64,000 nucleotides of DNA from NCBI GenBank assembly GCA_900547465.1, contig URHJ01000004.1:1-64000 (forward strand), in the 5' to 3' direction. The stretch is from an uncultured Mycoplasmatota bacterium. GTDB taxonomy: Bacteria > Bacillota_I > Bacilli_A > RF39 > UBA660. The notes beneath the pieces are model-generated. The model ran no database searches and was not told the DNA's origin. It worked only from the letters and a program-made list of their open reading frames with translations. A program made the position numbers and the translations under genes. Position 1 is the stretch's first letter. Each line of letters begins with the position of its first letter. This document shows, in pieces, positions 8,407 through 17,050 of this stretch.

Positions 8407-10455
8407 TTATAAGTCTATTCTTATTGTTCCAGATATATCAGTTCTCAAATATTTAATCCTATATTCTTTCAATTTATCAATTGTTTCTTTATGAGGGTGA
8501 TTAAATCTATTATTTTTACCACAAGATATTATCGCAAGACTTGGTCTTAATTCTTCTAGTAACTCATCACTAGTAGAAGTCTTTGAACCATGATGTCCAA
8601 TTTTTAAAACATCTATCTTACCAATATTATATTTATTTAATATATACTCTTCTGATTTTTTAGAAGCATCACCAGTTAAAAGTATTTTTTTATTTTTATA
8701 ATACATTAGTAAAATACTACTAGAATCGTTTTCATCACTAAACTCTTTATTTATTTGAACTATATTGATATTTCCAAGTACAATTTCTTCCTTTTCTCTA
8801 ATTTGATAAACATGTCTATACTTTTTAATAACTTTTTTCTCTAATAAATTAAAATTTCCTTGATTTAAATATATATCTTCTACTCTATATTGTTTTATAA
8901 GTTTTAATGCCTCTCCCATATGATCAAAATCACCATGAGTTAATACTAAATAATCTATTTTTCGTATTCCTAATTTTTTAAGTACAGGTATAGTTACATA
9001 ATTGGTTAAAGATTTTTCATTTTTTCTTTCTTGCCATTTCTCCCTCGAGTAATTAATAACTCCTCCAGTATCTACTAACATAGTTTTATCTTTTGAATGA
9101 ATTAGTATACTATCACCTTGTCCAACATCTAAAAACATCAAATAATTTTGATTAAAGAAAACTGGATATAAATAATTAAATAAAGCTAACAAAAGTATTG
9201 GTAAAACGCTAATTATCTTTTTATTATAAAAATATATAAAAATAATTACTCCTATAATATATAAAATATAGTAATATCTAGACAGTGAAGGAAAGATTAA
9301 TTTTGAAAAACTAATAGAATTAAACTTCAATGCTAAAAATTCCATTAAACTTATAAAAACATTAAATATTGGTTCAAAAAAAGGAATAATATATGTAATT
9401 ATAGATAACGGAAAAACTATCATACTTATAAATGGTACAAATAACATATTATAAAATACAGATAAAATATTAATTTGATTGAAAAAATATATTGTTATAG
9501 GAAAACTTACGATAAATGAAATAAGTGATGTTAGAAATAATCTTTTAAAATATGAACCGTTACTAATCTTATTACCTACTAACAAAATAGAAAAACTTAT
9601 AGTATATGAATATAAAAAACTAACCTCATGAATATAGTATGGATTAACTAATAAAGAAATAGAAAATATTAACAAAAAAATATTTACTCCTTTAATATTA
9701 AGATTATATATTTTATTTAGACTAAAAAATAAATAAAAGAAAATAGCTCTTAATATTGATGGAGAAACACCTGTTATAAATAAATAGAAAAATAAAAATA
9801 AACTAATAATTATAAATATATACTTTTCTTTAATATTTAATTTCATTAATAGTTTTGATATAACTAGAGTTAATAATCCTATATGCATACCACTAATTGC
9901 GAAAAGATGACTAATACCAATTCCTTGATAAGAAGACATTACATCTGTAATAATTGATTTATTATTACCAAAAATAAAAGCTTTAATATATGAATTACTA
10001 TTTCTTTTAAGCAAGAAACATTTAATACCTTTAAAAAAACTCTTTTCTTTACTAATCAAAGTAATTTTATCAATTTTAATAATATAATTAATATTCTTAC
10101 TTTTTAAATATTGTTTATAATCAAAACTATAAATATCTTTAGACCCTTCAGTCTCTTCTAATTCTCCATTTAGTCTCAATGTATCATAAACATCTACACT
10201 TTTAATAAATAATTCTTTTTCACTCCTAGTTTTAAAATAATACCTTCCTATTAGTTTCTCATTCGCATCAATAGTTAATTTTAAATAATCACCATCAATA
10301 TCATATTCTAGTACTTCTCCAACTACTTTCTTTGTACCTAAATCATAAGAATTAGGAATATCAATTTCAATTCTTATAAGAGTTAATAATATAGTGATTA
10401 TACATAGCAAATAAAATAGTCCATTACAATGTAATATAGTCTTTAATCTTTTCAA
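8407..10455 (-). CDS. comEC: DNA uptake channel protein ComEC/Rec2
   Basis: ComEC forms the membrane channel that carries single-stranded DNA into the cell during transformation. The 682 residues comprise an N-terminal segment with an OB-like DUF4131 region (about 25-140), a multi-pass competence domain with many hydrophobic helices (about 150-430), and a C-terminal metallo-beta-lactamase-like domain with DVGQGDSIL, THGDFDHMG and HHGSKTS. Length and order match the family. Translation starts at a TTG (10455) behind AGGGGATAG, overlapping comEA by 32 bases and suggesting translational coupling. No nucleotide-tail truncation is visible, so the gene appears functional. Confidence 0.95.
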   Translation of the reverse strand: MKRLKTILHCNGLFYLLCIITILLTLIRIEIDIPNSYDLGTKKVVGEVLEYDIDGDYLKLTIDANEKLIGRYYFKTRSEKELFIKSVDVYDTLRLNGELEETEGSKDIYSFDYKQYLKSKNINYIIKIDKITLISKEKSFFKGIKCFLLKRNSNSYIKAFIFGNNKSIITDVMSSYQGIGISHLFAISGMHIGLLTLVISKLLMKLNIKEKYIFIIISLFLFFYLFITGVSPSILRAIFFYLFFSLNKIYNLNIKGVNIFLLIFSISLLVNPYYIHEVSFLYSYTISFSILLVGNKISNGSYFKRLFLTSLISFIVSFPITIYFFNQINILSVFYNMLFVPFISMIVFPLSIITYIIPFFEPIFNVFISLMEFLALKFNSISFSKLIFPSLSRYYYILYIIGVIIFIYFYNKKIISVLPILLLALFNYLYPVFFNQNYLMFLDVGQGDSILIHSKDKTMLVDTGGVINYSREKWQERKNEKSLTNYVTIPVLKKLGIRKIDYLVLTHGDFDHMGEALKLIKQYRVEDIYLNQGNFNLLEKKVIKKYRHVYQIREKEEIVLGNINIVQINKEFSDENDSSSILLMYYKNKKILLTGDASKKSEEYILNKYNIGKIDVLKIGHHGSKTSTSDELLEELRPSLAIISCGKNNRFNHPHKETIDKLKEYRIKYLRTDISGTIRIDL

Positions 10456-11119
10456 ATAGACTATCCCCTATACCCTTTACATTTTTAATATCTTCAACAC
10501 TAGTAAACTCTCCATTTTCTTCTCTATACTTAATAATATCCTCTGCTTTTTTCTCACCTATTCCAGTAAGTGTCATCAACTCTTCCTTTGTCGCAGTATT
10601 AATAGATATAATAGAAGACTCTTCTTCACTACTTGAATCATCTTCTATACAAGCATCATTTTCTACATCATTAATTCCTTTACTACATTCAGTCTGTACT
10701 TTCTTTTCTACTTCTTTTACATAAGAAAAATTCTTTACTTCATAATAACTATAAACGATAATAACCATTTCATCTTTTAGTTTTTTTGATAAATTCAAAA
10801 CACTTGTATCAGCATTTTTAGTAATTCCACCAGCCATATTTATAACATCAATTACTCTCTGATTATCATCTAAAGTATAAATACCTGGATTTACTACCTC
10901 TCCTTTTATATCAACCATAATCTTTGTATTAGTAGTTTTTGCCTTATTCTTTTCTTTAACTTCCTTTTTTTCAGTTAATACTATTTTTCTATCTTTTTTG
11001 CTATCCTTTTCTTTTTGTTTATCAAATTTAACAACATATAAAGATATCGAAGATGCAATTAATAAAATAAAAAGAGAAACTACTAATATTTGTTTTCTAT
11101 ATCGATATTTCCAAGTCAT
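10424..11119 (-). CDS. comEA: Competence DNA receptor ComEA
   Basis: ComEA is a membrane-anchored receptor that binds incoming double-stranded DNA and hands it to ComEC. The 231-residue protein has one N-terminal membrane segment (about 10-30), a lysine-rich linker, an SLBB-like domain (IMVDIKGEVVNPGIYTLDD), a cysteine- and acid-rich linker, and a C-terminal helix-hairpin-helix DNA-binding domain (INTATKEELMTLTGIGEKKA). It starts behind AGGAGG at 11119 and overlaps comEC. The comEB gene found between them in Bacillus is absent. Confidence 0.93.
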   Translation of the reverse strand: MTWKYRYRKQILVVSLFILLIASSISLYVVKFDKQKEKDSKKDRKIVLTEKKEVKEKNKAKTTNTKIMVDIKGEVVNPGIYTLDDNQRVIDVINMAGGITKNADTSVLNLSKKLKDEMVIIVYSYYEVKNFSYVKEVEKKVQTECSKGINDVENDACIEDDSSSEEESSIISINTATKEELMTLTGIGEKKAEDIIKYREENGEFTSVEDIKNVKGIGDSLFEKIKDYITL

Positions 11120-11190
11120 AAAAAAACCTCCTACTTTATTATTGTTAATAAAATAGAAAGTTCATTATAAAATGTATGAAAATAATATTT

Positions 11191-11409
11191 TTAGTAATCA
11201 ATGTATTTACTTATCCTATTCTTGCCATATATTTCTTCATATGATTTATTTTTTTCAATACATTCTTTTAATATATTATAAAGTTCTTCCTGACTCATTT
11301 TTCATGTATCAAACTCTTTATATTTTTCATTATATTCTGTCCATAACCGTTCAAGTTCTTTTTGCTTCCAACTTAATTCTGGACAATCAAGATCAAACCC
11401 CATAAACAT
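11191..11409 (-). pseudogene. Small reading frame split by an in-frame TGA
   Basis: A 35-codon frame (11302-11409) starts MFMGFDLDCPELSWKQKE behind AAGGAG and ends ...YKEFDT at TGA. Two codons later the same frame resumes at ATG (11298) with MSQEELYNILKECIEKNKS and ends ...ISKYIDY at 11191. Both halves have ordinary codon use for this genome. The simplest reading is one gene broken by a nonsense mutation (possibly a tryptophan TGG to TGA change); two adjacent small genes are possible, but the second lacks a ribosome binding site. No family recognised. Confidence 0.5.
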
Positions 11410-11559
11410 TATACTCCTTATAATTATCATCAAATGTATTACCTTTATTTCGATTTTATTAATAATAACTTTCACATATTATATTTATCTTAATACCATT
11501 TAAGATGACATAGAGAGTTAAAATAAAGGTTTTACCCTAAATACTTACTTGTGTGAGGG

Positions 11560-11581
11560 ACTGCTTAGGCAGTCTTTTTTA
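11560..11581 (+). terminator. Orphan plus-strand intrinsic terminator
   Basis: GACTGC-TTAG-GCAGTC is followed by TTTTTT on the plus strand. No plus-strand coding region precedes it, so it may end a small non-coding RNA or an antisense transcript of the comEA region. Confidence 0.75.
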
Positions 11582-11716
11582 TTAACTACTATGTTATCTA
11601 CATTTCTCTTTACAACAATTGTAACAAAATTTTACTAAAATGTAATTGATTTTAGTATATTTTCTTTACTTAGATAAAAGCAAATATTTACTATATGTTA
11701 ACAACTATTTTAAAAT

Positions 11717-11739
11717 AAAAGGGGCTATTTTTCCCTTTT
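11717..11739 (-). terminator. Terminator of ftsW
   Basis: AAAAGGG and CCCTTTT arms pair around a 9-base loop, just downstream of the ftsW stop codon, with T-rich sequence following on the minus strand. Confidence 0.7.
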
Positions 11740-11754
11740 ACTAGCATTCTCAAC

Positions 11755-12912
11755 TTAATTTTTCTTTAAATTATCTCTCATCTTATTTTCAATACTTACT
11801 CTCTGAACTATTGTTAAAGCAGCAATCAAACAAATAGTAAAACTTCCTCCATAACTCATAAATGGTAATGGTACTCCAGTAAGTGGCATAAGTCCAAATA
11901 AACCTAATAAGTTAATAGCTATATGACAGAAAATATAGATTGCTATCCCATAACACATTAAAGCCCCTCTATTAGTATAACTTCTCTTACCTATTATTAA
12001 AATTCTATATAAAACAAACATATATAAAAGAATAATTCCAATACCAGATATAGCACCTAATTCCTCCACTATAATTGCAAAAATAAAGTCAGTATATGGT
12101 TCTGGTAAATATAAATATTTTTGAGTCGAATTACCAAGTCCTACTCCTGTTAATCCCCCATTATTAATCGCAATATATCCATTACAAACTTGTGAACCAG
12201 TATTTAGTAGTTTTGAACAAGGATTTTTAAAATCAAATCTTGTTGCCTGTCTTTCAAGTAAAATAGAATTACCAGTTGATGCAATAAATATTCCAACCGC
12301 TCCTACTAAGCCAAGACAACCAAATAATGTTTTCGTTTTTACTTCAACAGATACAGTTGATGAGATAAATAGACAAAAAACAATAACTGAAAATATTATT
12401 GCCGTACCAAGATCTGGTTGAAGCATTATTAGAAGAGCTATACCACAAGCAACTGCTGGGGGAAATAAACTAGCTCCATAAGTATTTAACTTTTTCTCAT
12501 TAACTTCATAAAATCTAGCCATCCAAACAATAAATATTACTTTTATAAACTCGCTAGGTTGAAAACTAAATGGTCCAAAATCAAACCAACTGATTGCGTT
12601 ATTGGTAGCTTTTCCATATATTAATAATATTACTAAACTGGCAGTTATCAAAGTAAGTAAAACCCAGGAGACCATTCCATAAAATTTAGTATTAAACCGA
12701 ATCATAATTAAAAATAGAATAAAACCAACAAACAAGAAAATTCCTTGCTTTATAAAATAATTATAAGGACTTACTGCATGTGACATATAAGCAGTTACAT
12801 TAGAAGATGAAAAAACCATAATAAGACCTATTATAAATAAAAGCAAAGTGCTAAGTAATAATGGTATATCTAAATATCTAAATATTTTCTTTTCTTTCTG
12901 TTTTTTTGCCAT
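11755..12912 (-). CDS. ftsW: SEDS peptidoglycan glycosyltransferase, FtsW type
   Basis: FtsW polymerises lipid II at the division septum together with a class B penicillin-binding protein. The 385-residue protein has about ten membrane helices. The extracellular signature LPEPYTDFIFAIIVEELG and the conserved FQPSEFIK segment identify the SEDS family. The EPYTDFIFA form is that of FtsW/SpoVE rather than RodA, and a separate RodA-type gene is at 48781-49908. Since this genome may sporulate, SpoVE is an alternative assignment. It starts behind GAAAGGTAG and is a single-gene unit ended by a hairpin. Confidence 0.88.
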   Translation of the reverse strand: MAKKQKEKKIFRYLDIPLLLSTLLLFIIGLIMVFSSSNVTAYMSHAVSPYNYFIKQGIFLFVGFILFLIMIRFNTKFYGMVSWVLLTLITASLVILLIYGKATNNAISWFDFGPFSFQPSEFIKVIFIVWMARFYEVNEKKLNTYGASLFPPAVACGIALLIMLQPDLGTAIIFSVIVFCLFISSTVSVEVKTKTLFGCLGLVGAVGIFIASTGNSILLERQATRFDFKNPCSKLLNTGSQVCNGYIAINNGGLTGVGLGNSTQKYLYLPEPYTDFIFAIIVEELGAISGIGIILLYMFVLYRILIIGKRSYTNRGALMCYGIAIYIFCHIAINLLGLFGLMPLTGVPLPFMSYGGSFTICLIAALTIVQRVSIENKMRDNLKKN

Positions 12913-13000
12913 TTCTTGTCTACCTTTCTTATTTTAATATCATCATACCATAAATTCTTATATTTTTACACTTAAAAATGTAAATAGCTTCAATTGATTA

Positions 13001-13027
13001 ACATAATTTTGCATTTATCATATCTTA
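13001..13027 (+). promoter_or_regulatory. Sigma-K-like promoter
   Basis: AC (13001-13002), 16 bases, then CATATCTTA (13019-13027) matches the sigma-K consensus AC-N16/17-CATANNNTA. It lies about 32 bases upstream of a YjcZ-like small gene, and the -10 region and leader resemble those of the coat genes at 47.5 kb. Confidence 0.6.
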
Positions 13028-13058
13028 TAATAGATTAAGTAAAAGGAGGCTATGTCAT

Positions 13059-13223
13059 ATGTATTATTATGGTGGTGGTTCATCATGTTGTCAAAACATG
13101 TATCCACAAATGCAATATTATCCAACAACTAACTGCGGTGGCAATAATAATTCAATCTATGCAATTATCTTAGTATTATTTATTTTATTAGTAATCGTGA
13201 TTGGAACACGTTGGGCTAATTAG
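13059..13223 (+). CDS. YjcZ-like tiny membrane protein, probably sporulation-specific
   Basis: This 54-residue protein starts MYYYGGGSSCCQNMYPQMQ, then a polar segment with NCGGNNN, and ends in one hydrophobic helix (SIYAIILVLFILLVIVIGT). A Gly/Tyr-rich head followed by a VLFILLVIV helix near the C-terminus is the layout of the YjcZ/tiny-TM sporulation proteins of Bacilli. The start at 13059 follows AAAAGGAGG. Its promoter matches the sigma-K consensus and a terminator follows directly, making it a one-gene transcript. Three cysteines in the head could cross-link in the coat (inference). Confidence 0.75.
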   Translation: MYYYGGGSSCCQNMYPQMQYYPTTNCGGNNNSIYAIILVLFILLVIVIGTRWAN

Positions 13224-13230
13224 TACAATT

Positions 13231-13262
13231 AAGAAAAAGGGCTTTCCTTTTTTCTTTTTTTT
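13231..13262 (+). terminator. Terminator of the YjcZ-like gene
   Basis: AAGAAAAAGG and CCTTTTTTCTT arms pair around a short loop and are followed by a long T-run. Confidence 0.8.
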
Positions 13263-13294
13263 TAGTATAATAGCACCAGTTGGGGTGATGCAGT

Positions 13295-13843
13295 ATGTTA
13301 AAGAATAAAGATATAATTGATGAAAAAGATAAGAGATTAAGAGAAATTAGTAAAGAAGTAGAATTTCCATTAAGTAATGAAGATAGAAAAAATATTGATT
13401 TAATGATTGAATACTTAACTAATAGTCAAATAGAAAAATTAGCTGAAAAGTATGATCTTAGACCTGGAATGGGGCTTTCTGCTATTCAAATAGGTGTTCC
13501 CAAAAGATATTTCGTTGTTGTTTATGAATATGATGAAGGAAAATTTGATAACTATATTATCATAAATCCTAAAATCGTTAGTAATTCAATGGAAAAGATA
13601 TATGTTGAACTTGGTGAAGGTTGTCTTTCTGTTAACCGTGAAGTTGATGGAATAGTCCCAAGATATGCTAGAGTAACTATTGAAGGCTATGATATGGACG
13701 GTAATAAAATAAGAGTTAGAGGTCGTGAGGAGTTAGCAATTGCTTTTCAACATGAACTAGATCATTTAAATGGTATTTTATTCTATGATCATATCGATCC
13801 AAAAAATCCATATAAAGATCAAAATAAATATAGAGCAATATAA
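13295..13843 (+). CDS. def: Peptide deformylase
   Basis: The enzyme removes the formyl group from the N-terminal methionine of new proteins. The 182-residue sequence carries all three metal and catalytic motifs: GMGLSAIQIG (motif I), EGCLSV with the metal cysteine (motif II), and QHELDHLNG, the HExxH motif (motif III). Length and the insertion before motif I fit the Gram-positive type 2 class. It starts at 13295 behind GGGGTGAT. A TATAAT box lies at 13266-13271, just after the preceding terminator. It faces smc convergently, and the two share a terminator. Confidence 0.95.
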   Translation: MLKNKDIIDEKDKRLREISKEVEFPLSNEDRKNIDLMIEYLTNSQIEKLAEKYDLRPGMGLSAIQIGVPKRYFVVVYEYDEGKFDNYIIINPKIVSNSMEKIYVELGEGCLSVNREVDGIVPRYARVTIEGYDMDGNKIRVRGREELAIAFQHELDHLNGILFYDHIDPKNPYKDQNKYRAI

Positions 13844-13870
13844 AACAGGATTTAGTTATCCTGTTTTTTA
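13844..13870. terminator. Bidirectional terminator between def and smc
   Basis: AACAGGAT and ATCCTGTT form a perfect stem flanked by TTTTTT on the plus strand and TTTT on the minus strand. It overlaps the smc stop codon. Confidence 0.85.
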
Positions 13871-16819
13871 TATTGTTTCTACTTTTTGATTTAGTTTAAC
13901 ACTAACTAATTTAGAAACACCAGACTCTTGCATTGTAATACCATAAAGTGTATCTGCATATTCCATTGTTTTCTTTTTATGGGTAATAATTAAAAACTGA
14001 GTCTTATTCTTATAATTTTTTAAGTAATTACCAAATGCATTTACATTAGCATCATCTAAAGCAGCTTCGACCTCATCAAATAAACAGAATGGAACTGTTT
14101 TTACATTTAAAATAGCAAATAGTAAACTTATAGCTGTAAATGTTTTTTCTCCACCTGATAATAAAGTTATTGTAGTTAACTTTTTACCTGGAGGACTCGC
14201 AACAATATCTACTCCTGTTGTTAAAATATCATCTGGATTTGTCAATATTAAATCAGCATTACCTCCATGGAATAATTCTCTAAATACAACTTTAAACTCT
14301 TGTCTAATCTTTTCAAAAGTTTTCTTAAACTCTTCTATCATGACATCGTCCATTTCATTCATAATATCAAGTAAAGTCTCTTCAGCCTTTAATAAATCCT
14401 CTTTTTGATTACTTAAAAATTCATACCTAGTATTTACTCTTTCATACTCCTCTATTGCCGCTAAATTTACCATACCTAATTTTCTAATTTCACTTTTATA
14501 TATTGATACTTTATTACGTGCCTCATCTTCATCAATTTCTAAAACATACATAGATTTTGCTTTTTCATAAGTCATAGAATAATCTTCATTCAAAGTATTA
14601 AGCATAGAATCAAGCTTTACATCAGCTCTAGTTATTTTAACTTCTAAATCATTAACTTCTTTTTCTAAATTTCTTAACTTATAATTTTCACTTTTTTCTT
14701 TAGCTGTTGCCTCTTCTATTATTTGTTTCAAGTTATCAATCTCAACTACAATAGATTCTTTTCTTAAACTCATTTTATCTTTTTCTGTACTTTTTTGTTG
14801 ATAAGCATTCATTAATTCTTGTTCCTTCTGATCTATAGAATTATTTTCTACTGATTCATAACTAGTTATCTTAGAATTAATCTCATCAAGTTCTTTTTCG
14901 CTTTTACTTAACTCATCAATTTTAGATGATAGTTCTTGATCTAATAACATCTTATCTCTAGAGTTAGTTGCATAAATTTCATTTATTTCATCTTTTTTAC
15001 TATCTAAATTGCCAACCTTTTCTTTTATTGTTTCTAATCTTTCTTTCTTATTTTCAAGTTCATTTTGATATTCACGTAAATTTTGTTTAAGAGAAATCAT
15101 ACTCTTAGATGAATAACTACTACCTCCAGACATTGATCCACCTATATGAACAACATCCCCGTCTAATGTAACCACTTTATAACGAGCTCGAATTTTCTTA
15201 CTTAAACGAGTAGCATTATCAATATTTTTTGATACTATTACTGTACCTAATTGGTTCTCTATAATACTTTCATATTTTTTATTATATTTAACTAAATCAG
15301 ATAAAACCGCAATAAAATCAGAATCATTACGCAAAATAGATAAAGTCTCTTTATCAACATATCTTTTCTTTATAACTGTTAAAGGAAAAAATGTAGCTCT
15401 ACCCAAGTGATTATCTTTTAAATATCTAATCGCACTTTTTGCAGCATTTTCATCTTCTGTTATAATAAAGTTCTTTGATGATGATATAGCTATTTCAAGA
15501 GCTTTTATATATTCATTATCAATTTCTAAAATATTCCCTATTGTATTATGAATACCCTCTAGACTATGTTCATTTAAAACTTTTCTAACACTACTAGGAA
15601 CATTTCCAAAAGCTTCTATTTCTGTTTTTATAGAATCTATTTTATGATTTAGAGTAATTAAATCTCTATCCATTTTTGAATATTCTAATTGCTCCATATT
15701 TTGTTCTTTATTTATTTTCTCTAATTCAGTTTTATTTTTATCTAAAGTACTTATCTTATCTTTTCTTTTATTTTCTAATAATTTCACTTCTTCTTGAAGT
15801 AATTCTATTTTTTTAGAGATATTCCCTTTATTATCTAATTCTTTTCTTAATTTTTCTAATACTTCATTAGTATCATTTTTAGAAGTTCTTTCTCTAAGTA
15901 AAAGTCTTTCTCCATTTAATTTTTCTACTTCTTCAGCTAATATAACAAGATCTTTATTTATTTGATTTAATTCTTGTTCTAATAGTTCAAGTCTTTGTTG
16001 ATTTTTCATATCTTCTGTATTATTTAAAGAACTTCTATTAGATAATAAAACTATTTCTTGTTCTAAAGATTCTTTCTTTTCTTTATTTTTATTTACTTCA
16101 TTAGAATAAAATAAAATATCATTAGTAATTAAAGCAATATCTAATTTTTCTAACTTTTCTTTTGTTTCTAAATATTTTCTAGCTTTCTTACTTTGTTCTT
16201 TTAATGGTTCTACTTGTATTTCTAATTCATTTATAATGTCATTAACACGATCAAGGTTATTATGAGTTCTATCTAATTTTCTTAATGCTTCTTCTTTTCT
16301 TTTCTTATATTTAAGTATTCCAGCAGCTTCTTCAAAAATAATACGTCTTTCTCCTGATGAAGTTGATAAAATTCTATCTACTTCACCTTGAGATATAATA
16401 TTAAATGACTCTTTACCTATTCCACTATCTATAAGTAAATCAGTAATATCTTTTAATCTACATTTTTCATGATTTAAGATATATTCATTTTCTCCATTAC
16501 GATAAACTTTTCTTTTAATAGAAATTTCTGTATATGGAATATTCAAGTAATGATCAGAATTATCAAATATAAGTTCAACAGAAGCAACATTTAAAGGATT
16601 TCTACTTTTACTTCCGGAAAATATTACTTCACTCATTGCCCCTTCTCCACGAAGAGATTTAACTGATTGTTCCCCAAGTACCCATCTAACAGCATCAACA
16701 ATATTACTTTTTCCTGATCCATTAGGTCCAACTATACAAGTTGTTTTATCATCTAACTTAATACTAAGTTTATCCGCAAAAGACTTAAAACCACTCGCAA
16801 CTATTTCTTTTAAATACAT
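13868..16819 (-). CDS. smc: Chromosome partition protein SMC
   Basis: SMC dimers, with ScpA and ScpB, organise and segregate the chromosome. The roughly 983 residues show the N-terminal ATPase half with Walker A GPNGSGKSN, a long coiled coil, the hinge around residues 390-500, a second coiled coil, and the C-terminal ATPase half with signature LLSGGEKTF and Walker B FCLFDEVEAALDD. It is shorter than the roughly 1,180 residues of B. subtilis SMC, mainly through shorter coiled coils. The ATG at 16819 is preferred because the upstream ATG overlaps the AGGATGG binding site. A consensus promoter lies 25 bases upstream. The ftsY gene often found downstream is absent. Confidence 0.96.
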   Translation of the reverse strand: MYLKEIVASGFKSFADKLSIKLDDKTTCIVGPNGSGKSNIVDAVRWVLGEQSVKSLRGEGAMSEVIFSGSKSRNPLNVASVELIFDNSDHYLNIPYTEISIKRKVYRNGENEYILNHEKCRLKDITDLLIDSGIGKESFNIISQGEVDRILSTSSGERRIIFEEAAGILKYKKRKEEALRKLDRTHNNLDRVNDIINELEIQVEPLKEQSKKARKYLETKEKLEKLDIALITNDILFYSNEVNKNKEKKESLEQEIVLLSNRSSLNNTEDMKNQQRLELLEQELNQINKDLVILAEEVEKLNGERLLLRERTSKNDTNEVLEKLRKELDNKGNISKKIELLQEEVKLLENKRKDKISTLDKNKTELEKINKEQNMEQLEYSKMDRDLITLNHKIDSIKTEIEAFGNVPSSVRKVLNEHSLEGIHNTIGNILEIDNEYIKALEIAISSSKNFIITEDENAAKSAIRYLKDNHLGRATFFPLTVIKKRYVDKETLSILRNDSDFIAVLSDLVKYNKKYESIIENQLGTVIVSKNIDNATRLSKKIRARYKVVTLDGDVVHIGGSMSGGSSYSSKSMISLKQNLREYQNELENKKERLETIKEKVGNLDSKKDEINEIYATNSRDKMLLDQELSSKIDELSKSEKELDEINSKITSYESVENNSIDQKEQELMNAYQQKSTEKDKMSLRKESIVVEIDNLKQIIEEATAKEKSENYKLRNLEKEVNDLEVKITRADVKLDSMLNTLNEDYSMTYEKAKSMYVLEIDEDEARNKVSIYKSEIRKLGMVNLAAIEEYERVNTRYEFLSNQKEDLLKAEETLLDIMNEMDDVMIEEFKKTFEKIRQEFKVVFRELFHGGNADLILTNPDDILTTGVDIVASPPGKKLTTITLLSGGEKTFTAISLLFAILNVKTVPFCLFDEVEAALDDANVNAFGNYLKNYKNKTQFLIITHKKKTMEYADTLYGITMQESGVSKLVSVKLNQKVETI

Positions 16820-16843
16820 AATAACCATCCTATCTACTTGTTT

Positions 16844-16872
16844 ATTATACTAAAAAAAAGAAAGTCTTTCAA
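16844..16872 (-). promoter_or_regulatory. Sigma-A type promoter of smc
   Basis: TTGAAA and TATAAT are separated by exactly 17 bases, giving a leader of under 20 bases before the start at 16819. Confidence 0.8.
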
Positions 16873-17050
16873 CTTTTCCTTTGTATAAACTTAAGAATTA
16901 CCCAACTGCTACAGATACTTTTATAATTTTATTTTATTTTTGTCATCATAAAATTTATGTGCATTTTACTAGAATTTCTTATTCTCGAACAGATATTGAT
17001 TCTAATTAGAATATAGCTTGCTCTAAGAAAAAATTTTATATTATCTCTAA

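Larger units (their letters stand above)
11410..11754. other. Intergenic region with two hairpin terminators
   Basis: No gene is supported here. It holds a plus-strand terminator (11560-11581) with no visible gene upstream of it, and the terminator of ftsW (11717-11739). The remainder is A/T-rich without clear promoters. Confidence 0.5.

Noticed and set aside
11172..11405. A 77-codon plus-strand frame here
   Set aside because: No ribosome binding site and atypical composition (rich in Y, F, I, H); the minus strand carries the better-supported split frame.
11191..11409. Mollicutes genetic code with TGA read as tryptophan
   Set aside because: dnaI, the EIIB-like gene, the kinase gene and the gene at 58181 all end in TGA at family-appropriate lengths, and long conserved proteins are complete in the standard code; only one small frame is interrupted by TGA.
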